NCBI RefSeq assembly: GCF_000717645.1
Contig: NZ_JNZZ01000019.1
Span: 186,001-250,000 of the forward strand
Reading direction: 5' to 3'
DNA length: 64,000 nucleotides
DNA from: Streptomyces californicus
GTDB taxonomy: Bacteria; Actinomycetota; Actinomycetes; Streptomycetales; Streptomycetaceae
The notes beneath the pieces are model-generated. The model had not been told where the DNA came from, ran no database searches, and worked only from the letters and a program-made list of their open reading frames with translations. The stretch's first letter is position 1, and each line of letters opens with the position of its first letter. This document shows, in pieces, positions 58,151-64,000 of the stretch. The translations under genes were made by a program, and so were the position numbers.

Positions 58151-61100
58151 TTAGTCCCGACCACTGACAACACGATCGAGACCGTTCACGTCGATGGAAC
58201 GGGTGAGGAGATGCAGGGGCGCGGCCCGGGTGCCGGACGCCTCCGCCGCCTCCCAGTACGCCAGCCCGGTGGGCGGGTCGACGAGGCCCCGGACGAGTGG
58301 AACGGCCGCCCCCGACGCGTGCAGCAGGGACTCGAACCGGCAGGAGGCGATGGTGTCCGGCACCATCGGCCTGGCCAGGTACCCGGCCACCGCGGCGGCC
58401 GGCAGCCCCTCGGCCGGCTCCCGGTGCACCGGCCCCGCGTCGAGCAGCCCGCCGCCGACGATGAGGACGTCCTTCGCCCGGTCCATCCGGTCCAGGGCCC
58501 GTGCCGTGTCGAAGCAGTGCGGGAACGAGTCGTCGACCACCGTCGTGCCCGGCGCCAGCCGTTCGACGTCCAGGAGCACGCCGCCCCCGCCGACCGCCGC
58601 GACGATGAGACCGGCCCCGTACACCGCGTCGGGAAGCCCGTGGCCCTCCGACTCCACCACCTCCACCTCCTCGACGAGGCCGCGCTCCATCAGACGCTCG
58701 GCGAGTTCCTTCAGGCGCGGTCCGCTGCCGGGCGCGTCGCAGAGCAGCAGCCGGGCGGGAGGGCGGTGGGCACGGGTGAGCAGCAACTCCAGGGAGGAGG
58801 AGCCGATCGACCCGAGCCCTACGAAGGCGACGGTGAGAGCGTCCAGCCGTCGCCCGGTCGCGTCGAGCGCGGCCTGCACGGTCCGGACGACGGACACCAC
58901 GGTCGCCGCGTGCCCGGTGGTGACGGCGGGCAGGCCGGGCGCGGCCCCGGTGGCGCCGAGTTCCCGCAAAACGTCGAAGCCGTAACCGGTGAGGGAGGGG
59001 ATCATGCCCGCCAGGGACACGGTCCGCGCCCCGAGCGCCCCGGCGAGTTCCACGCCCCGCGCGGTGTGCCCGAGCAGCGCCTCACCCGGGGCCAGTTCGT
59101 CCGCGAACACCGGTACGCACACGAAGCCGGAACGGCCCAGCGGGGTGCTCAGGGTCTCCAGGTGCCGGGGCCGCCCGGCCGGGAACAGCAGGGACCGCAA
59201 CTCCTCGCGCGGCAGGGTCGTTTCGGGCACCCCGGCCATCCGGGCCAGGTCGCCCGGGGACGGCAGATAGCCGATGAGCGCGGCATCGAAGCGCCGGTCC
59301 GGCGGGCCTCCTTCCCGGGCCGCCCGCCCGGGCCGGGCACTCTCCCGGGCCGCCCGCTCGGGCCGGCTGGCCTGCCGACCCGTCCGCTCCGGTACGGGGG
59401 CGGGCCCGGCCGAACGCGCCGCCTCCACGAGATCGTCGCGCACCGCGTCCGCGAACGCGGTCAGCGCCTCCGGGGAGAACGCCGTCGCCGCCGCGCGGAC
59501 GGTGACCCTCAGCCGGCCCCCCTCGGGAGCGGCCGCCAGGAACACGTCCGTCCCGGCGGGAGGCGGTGTGAACACGCTGTCACCGTCCTCCCGGGAGACG
59601 GCCAGCGCCCGGCCGCTCTCCGGTCCGAGGGCGGAGAAGTCCAGGTAGGTGAAGAAGAATTGCGAGGCGAGCGGCAGCCCGCCGGGCAGCGACGGCACGG
59701 GCCCCTCGTACGTGCGCGCCTCGGCGGTCTCGGTGGCGACGCGCCGCAGGTCGTCCTCGAACCGCGCGCCGCCGGGCCGTCCGGCCGCCGGACCGGCGGG
59801 GCGCAGCGGGACCGCCGTGGCGAACGGCCCGAACACCCGGTGCGCGTCGGGCAGGGCGTTCTCCCGGCCGCTCACCGCGAGGCCGAGCACCAGGTCGCCG
59901 CGGCCGGTGACGGCTGCCAAGGCCCGGTAGTAGGCGGTGAGGACGGGTGCGTGGAGGCCCGAGCCGCCGCGGGCGGCGGCGAGCCGGCGCAGCGCCGCCA
60001 CCTGGCCGGTGCCGAGCGTGAACCCGCGGGTGTGGAACAGGGCTCGCGCGTCCACGGCGCGTACCGGTCCGCCCGCCGTCGTCGTACGGGCGGAGAGAGC
60101 CGGAGGAGTGTAGGGCGCACCGAGCCGCGCCCACCGGCCCCCGGGGTCCGCGCCTGTGCCTGCGGCTGCCTCCGTACGCTCAGCGAGTCGGCGGGCGTGG
60201 TCGTGGAAGGTGCTGCGCGGCGGTGCCGGGGCGGGTTCGCCGCCGTCCGTGAGCGTGTCGTACACGGTCGTCAGCTCACGGATCAGGAGCGCGGCGCTGT
60301 AGCCGTCGCCGATGATGTGGTGGGCGTGCACCACCAGGACGTGCTCGTCGGGGGCGACGGTGAGCACGCGGAGGCGCAGCAGCGGCCACGCCCACGGCTC
60401 GAAGCGGCGGGCCCGCTCGGCGGCGACCCGCTCCTCGACCTGCTCCGGGCCGTTGACGGTCTCGAAGTCGACGGGGAGCCGCAGCGAGGACGGAAGCTCC
60501 TGCTGGACCGCCGGACGGGCCCCTGCGGGGAAGACGGTGCGCAGCATCGCGTGGCGGGCGACGAGGGTGTCCACCGCGCGCTGGAAGCGGTCGCCGTCGA
60601 GGTGGCCGCGCAGCCGCAGCCGGGTGAGCCACGACGAGGTGGCGCCCGGGGCCAGGGCCTCGGCCAGCAGGAAGCCCCGCTGCGTCGGGGTGAGCGGGAC
60701 CGGCGCGGGAGCAAGGCCCTCCGGCCGTTCCCGGCCGGGGCGCTCGGCCGGCAAGACGACCGGGGCCTCCGGCACACAGCCCGCCGCCGCCTCGTCCAGC
60801 GCCGCCGCGAGCGCCGCGAGAGTCCGGTGGCGGTAGACGGCGGTCGGCCGGGGGAGCGGTCCGCCGTGCCGCTCCAGCCGGGCGAACACCTCCAGCACGA
60901 GCAGGGAGTCGCCGCCCAGGACGAAGAAGTCGTCCTCACGGCACACGTCGTCGGTCCGGAGGAGGGCGGACCAGATGCCGGCCAGCCGGACCTCCGTCGG
61001 TGTACGGGGCGCCGTGCGCGGTGCCGTACGGGACGGGGGCGGGACGGGCGCACCGCCCGAACCCGCGCCGGCTTCCGTGCCCGGCCCCGCCGGGGCGGAC

Positions 61101-64000
61101 GGTTCCCGGAGGCCGAGGAGCGCGCGGCGGTCGATCTTCCCGGTGCCGGTCAGCGGCATCCGGTCGACCCGGGTGATCCGCGACGGCAGCATGTACGGGG
61201 GCAGCGACCGTGCGAGGTGGTGCCGGAGCTCCGCGGCCTCGGCCTGCGATGCCCCGTGACCGGGAGTCACGAAGGCGACGAGGCGGCCCTCCTGGACGAG
61301 GACGACGGCGCTGCCGACGTCGGGGCGGATCTGGAGCACCGCCTCGATCTCACCCGGCTCGACCCGGTTGCCACGGATCTTCACCTGGTCGTCCAGTCGC
61401 CCGAGGAACTCCAGGACCCCGTCCTCCGAACACCGCACCCGGTCGCCGCTGCGGTACCAGCGGCGACCGTCCCGGACGGTGAACGCGGCCTCGGTGAGCG
61501 CCGGTTCGCCCAGATATCCGGCGGTCAGCCCGATGCCGGAGATCAGGAGTTCGCCGGGCTCGCCGGGGGCCCGGGGCTCGCCCTCGGGTCCGACGACCAT
61601 CACCCGCGTGCCCGCCACCGGCCGGCCGATCGGGAGCCGCCGGACCGTGTCGTCCGGCCGGGAGCTGATGATGTGGCAGCTCGTGTTGATGGTCGCCTCG
61701 GTCGGACCGTACAGATTGGCGATCCGCTGCCCGTCGCCGTAGAAGTCGAACCAGCGGCGGACGTGGGCCGGTGACAGGGCCTCACCGCCGACGTGGACCC
61801 ACCGGAGAGCGGACAGGTCCGGCCGGGGCACGCCGCGCCGCACCCGTTCCTCGGAGGCGTTCAGGAGCTGTTCCCAGAGGGTGGGGACGGAGCTCCAGAC
61901 GGTGATGCGGGCGCGTTCGACGTGCGTCAGCAGCCGGTCGGGATCGCGCAGCAGGTCCCAGTCCACCGTGACCACGGTCGCGCCGACGAGCAGCGGGGCG
62001 AGGAGTTGGCGGACGGAGGCGTCGAAGCAGGGCGACGCGGTCTGGGCGAGCCGGTCGTGCTCGTCGTATCCGAAGGTGTCGACGGCCCAGTCGAGGTAGT
62101 TCTCCATCGACCGGTGGGTGACGGGCACGGCCTTGGGGCGGCCGGTGGAACCCGAAGTGAAGATCACGTACGCGATCGCGTCGGCGTCGGCCGGGCGGTC
62201 GGGTACGGGGTGAGCGCCCGGCAGCGGTGCGGGCGCCCGGTCCGCGTCGTCGGTCGACACCGCGGGCATCCGGGCCGCGTCGTCGACCGACACCAGGGTG
62301 ACGTCGCCGAGAGAAGCGCCCACCGCCCGGGTGGCGGCGTGGCACAGCACCGTACGGGCCCCCGACCGCCTGAGCTGGTCCGTCAGCCGCGCGGCCGGGT
62401 GACCGGGATCCAGGGGGACCCAGCCCGCCCCGGCGCGCAGGGCCGCGACGACCGACACGACGGTGTCGGCGCCGGGTTCGGTGAGCAGCCCGACGAGGCT
62501 GCCCGGGACCACTCCCCGGCTGAGGAGCGCGGTGGCGAGCGCGTGGGAGGCGCGGTCGAGTTCGGCGTACGTGAGGGTGGTGGCGCCGGTGTCGACGGCG
62601 ACCGCGTCCGGCACGGCCCGGAACCGCTCGACCAACCGGCTCACGAGTGTGGCCGTCCGGGCGTCCGGGCCGAGATCCGCGTCCCGGACGGGAAGCGGCG
62701 TCGGCGCGTCGGGCCCGGCGGCCGGCGTCCGCTCGGACGTGCCGGGCTCCGGCCGGGTCGCGGGGAGCGCCGGTGCGTCGGGCCGGACGAGCGCGGTCAG
62801 CACGGCGTGGAAGTCGCGGTCGAGACGTTCCACCGTCGCCGGCGCGAAGAGCCGGGTGGGGAAGTTCCACGAGAAGCGCAGCACGGACTCGTCCTGCCAG
62901 CACAGCAGACTCAGGCGCGTCGCGGCGGTGGCGGTGCCCGCGGCGGTCGGCCGGACACCGACCGGGCACCGCCCGTCGAGTTCGACGGGGAACCGCGAGA
63001 AGCTGAACCCGGCCGGGGACACGGTCCGGGGGCCCGCCCCGGACGGCTCGGCAGGCAGCAGCCGCGCCAGATCGAGGCCGGTGAGGCTCGCGTGGCGCTC
63101 GCTCTCCAACCAGATCCCCGCCAGCCGCTCGGCCAGGGCGTCGACCGGTTCCTCCGGGCCGGTCGAGCAGATCAGGGGCAACGAGTCGGCGAGCGGCCCC
63201 ACCAGCCGGTCCAGGCCCGTCCCCCGGTGGTCGCGCCGGGCGCGGGCGACGTTCACCGCGATGTCCCGCTGCCCGCTCCACCGGGCCAGACAGCGCACGT
63301 GCACGGCGAGGAGCAGATGGAACAGGCTCACCCCGCGCGCGGCCGCGCGCCGCTCCAACGCGGCGGTCAGCACCGGGTCGAGGGAGCTCTGACAGGTAGT
63401 CATGGGTGCGGCGGGCGGGCCGGCGGGGTCACCGTCGTACGGCAGGCGCGGCGGCTCGCCCCGGGAGGCCAGCCGCGGGGTCCAGTACCGCCGGTCCGCG
63501 TCGAGCGCCGCCGAGCCCTCGGCGGAGGACCGCTCGGCGGCGACAGCGGCCGCGTATCCCGCGAAGTCGGCGTCCAGGGCGGGGAGCCGGGGCTCCTCGC
63601 CGTGGGCGAGCGCGGTGTAGAGGGCCCACAGCTCTCCGGCCAGGACGTTCAGGCTGTAGCCGTCGCCGGCCGCGTGGTGGACCACCAGCACCAGATGGGA
63701 CAGGTCCGCGTTCTCGCGCGCGAGGAGGGCGCGCACCGGCGGCTCGGAGGAGAGGTCGAACGGCCGGTTGCACAGGGCTGTCTCCAGCTCCTCGACAGGG
63801 CCGGAGAGCTCGCGGACCTCGTACCAGTCGCTGAGCGCGGCGGGCGGTGCGACGTACTGCGTCGGGGCGGTCGGCGCGCCGCCGTCCCCGATGGCTCCCG
63901 CACGGCCGATACGGACGCGCAGCATGGTGTGCCGCTCGGCGAGCGCGGTGAGCGCTCGGCCCAGGAGCTCGGCGTCGAGGGGGCCCCGGACGGTCTGCCG
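58151..64000 (-). CDS. NRPS, C-A-PCP-C plus acyl-ACP reductase-like end (partial)
   Basis: The 3' part of a nonribosomal peptide synthetase, open to the right edge; 1949 residues are seen and the start lies outside. From the edge: condensation domain (residues ~1-415, HHAAGDG near 63670), adenylation domain (~430-950: FTSGSTGRPKAVP, FDASVRQ, NLYGPTEATIN, YRSGDRVR, GTGKIDRRAL), carrier domain (~1005-1080, FFVLGGDSLLVLEVF), second condensation domain (~1090-1530, HHIIGDGYS), an Arg/Gly-rich linker, and a terminal domain (~1575-1949). The last has LIGYLPS, TTGHAATVVSVVRTVQAAL and VAFVGLGSIGSSSLELLL, resembling cyanobacterial fatty acyl-ACP reductase. No thioesterase is present. By hand alignment the adenylation code reads roughly D-A-R-S-V-V-L-I-N-K; substrate unknown. 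Confidence 0.92.
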   Translation of the reverse strand, partial: RQTVRGPLDAELLGRALTALAERHTMLRVRIGRAGAIGDGGAPTAPTQYVAPPAALSDWYEVRELSGPVEELETALCNRPFDLSSEPPVRALLARENADLSHLVLVVHHAAGDGYSLNVLAGELWALYTALAHGEEPRLPALDADFAGYAAAVAAERSSAEGSAALDADRRYWTPRLASRGEPPRLPYDGDPAGPPAAPMTTCQSSLDPVLTAALERRAAARGVSLFHLLLAVHVRCLARWSGQRDIAVNVARARRDHRGTGLDRLVGPLADSLPLICSTGPEEPVDALAERLAGIWLESERHASLTGLDLARLLPAEPSGAGPRTVSPAGFSFSRFPVELDGRCPVGVRPTAAGTATAATRLSLLCWQDESVLRFSWNFPTRLFAPATVERLDRDFHAVLTALVRPDAPALPATRPEPGTSERTPAAGPDAPTPLPVRDADLGPDARTATLVSRLVERFRAVPDAVAVDTGATTLTYAELDRASHALATALLSRGVVPGSLVGLLTEPGADTVVSVVAALRAGAGWVPLDPGHPAARLTDQLRRSGARTVLCHAATRAVGASLGDVTLVSVDDAARMPAVSTDDADRAPAPLPGAHPVPDRPADADAIAYVIFTSGSTGRPKAVPVTHRSMENYLDWAVDTFGYDEHDRLAQTASPCFDASVRQLLAPLLVGATVVTVDWDLLRDPDRLLTHVERARITVWSSVPTLWEQLLNASEERVRRGVPRPDLSALRWVHVGGEALSPAHVRRWFDFYGDGQRIANLYGPTEATINTSCHIISSRPDDTVRRLPIGRPVAGTRVMVVGPEGEPRAPGEPGELLISGIGLTAGYLGEPALTEAAFTVRDGRRWYRSGDRVRCSEDGVLEFLGRLDDQVKIRGNRVEPGEIEAVLQIRPDVGSAVVLVQEGRLVAFVTPGHGASQAEAAELRHHLARSLPPYMLPSRITRVDRMPLTGTGKIDRRALLGLREPSAPAGPGTEAGAGSGGAPVPPPSRTAPRTAPRTPTEVRLAGIWSALLRTDDVCREDDFFVLGGDSLLVLEVFARLERHGGPLPRPTAVYRHRTLAALAAALDEAAAGCVPEAPVVLPAERPGRERPEGLAPAPVPLTPTQRGFLLAEALAPGATSSWLTRLRLRGHLDGDRFQRAVDTLVARHAMLRTVFPAGARPAVQQELPSSLRLPVDFETVNGPEQVEERVAAERARRFEPWAWPLLRLRVLTVAPDEHVLVVHAHHIIGDGYSAALLIRELTTVYDTLTDGGEPAPAPPRSTFHDHARRLAERTEAAAGTGADPGGRWARLGAPYTPPALSARTTTAGGPVRAVDARALFHTRGFTLGTGQVAALRRLAAARGGSGLHAPVLTAYYRALAAVTGRGDLVLGLAVSGRENALPDAHRVFGPFATAVPLRPAGPAAGRPGGARFEDDLRRVATETAEARTYEGPVPSLPGGLPLASQFFFTYLDFSALGPESGRALAVSREDGDSVFTPPPAGTDVFLAAAPEGGRLRVTVRAAATAFSPEALTAFADAVRDDLVEAARSAGPAPVPERTGRQASRPERAARESARPGRAAREGGPPDRRFDAALIGYLPSPGDLARMAGVPETTLPREELRSLLFPAGRPRHLETLSTPLGRSGFVCVPVFADELAPGEALLGHTARGVELAGALGARTVSLAGMIPSLTGYGFDVLRELGATGAAPGLPAVTTGHAATVVSVVRTVQAALDATGRRLDALTVAFVGLGSIGSSSLELLLTRAHRPPARLLLCDAPGSGPRLKELAERLMERGLVEEVEVVESEGHGLPDAVYGAGLIVAAVGGGGVLLDVERLAPGTTVVDDSFPHCFDTARALDRMDRAKDVLIVGGGLLDAGPVHREPAEGLPAAAVAGYLARPMVPDTIASCRFESLLHASGAAVPLVRGLVDPPTGLAYWEAAEASGTRAAPLHLLTRSIDVNGLDRVVSGRD

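Noticed and set aside
57851..61774. A 1307-codon plus-strand frame opposite the NRPS
   Set aside because: The NRPS frame has continuous catalytic motifs on the minus strand; the opposite frame has none.
1..64000. CRISPR arrays, insertion sequences or prophage genes
   Set aside because: No regularly spaced repeats, transposase or phage motifs were found; the only direct repeats are the two-copy ones listed.

Overview
The window is high-GC actinobacterial DNA and almost certainly chromosomal Streptomyces. It has dense genes with strong third-position GC, GTG starts and GGAGG-type ribosome binding sites, GTGA/ATGA overlaps, and typical Streptomyces families: conservon-type GTPase and roadblock proteins, SpoIIE phosphatases, TerD, a DUF6397-type protein, Spo0M, an LAXTG sortase substrate and MptB. 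I saw no transposase, integrase or CRISPR array. All functions are read by eye from the sequence; no search was run.

Layout. 1-9973: a SAM methyltransferase, TerD, a very short TatA, a magnesium-type P-type ATPase with its ArsR regulator, two conservon-like proteins on either side of a PPOX flavoprotein, a DUF6397-type protein, a GNAT acetyltransferase and a sortase-anchored surface protein. 10001-24003: a PAS-GAF-SpoIIE-HATPase phosphatase, a 3-hydroxyisobutyryl-CoA hydrolase, a Cys-rich pentapeptide-repeat protein, an SRPBCC protein, a cytochrome oxidase subunit I gene broken by an out-of-frame deletion, a membrane-tethered ECF sigma factor with an extracellular CAP domain, an MT0933-type small protein, a MASE1 sensor with a SpoIIE phosphatase, and a DinB protein. 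24025-38327: tRNA-Trp, MptB mannosyltransferase, an ABC-F protein with a long leader, a small kinase, a threonylcarbamoyl-AMP synthase-like protein, two coupled CNNM/CBS proteins behind a possible leader peptide, Spo0M, an AAA+/TPR pair, a GNAT and a DinB protein.

38428-50432 is a carbohydrate locus. It has a secreted family 8 polysaccharide lyase, a DeoR-LacI hybrid regulator, an ABC importer (lipoprotein plus two permeases, no ATPase), a 2-hydroxyacid dehydrogenase and a phosphodiesterase-HAD fusion. The opposite strand carries a class II aldolase and a SIS sugar isomerase. There is a phosphatase, an aldolase and an isomerase but no sugar kinase, so the imported substrate may already be phosphorylated.

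50625-58102 is a five-gene operon read leftward: SWIM zinc finger, DUF5691-like protein, VWA protein, MoxR AAA+ ATPase and a DUF5682-like protein with a TraB/TIKI-like N-terminus. 58151-64000 is the 3' part of a nonribosomal peptide synthetase that runs off the right edge. Its visible order is C-A-PCP-C followed by a terminal domain resembling cyanobacterial acyl-ACP reductase, the most unusual protein in the window.
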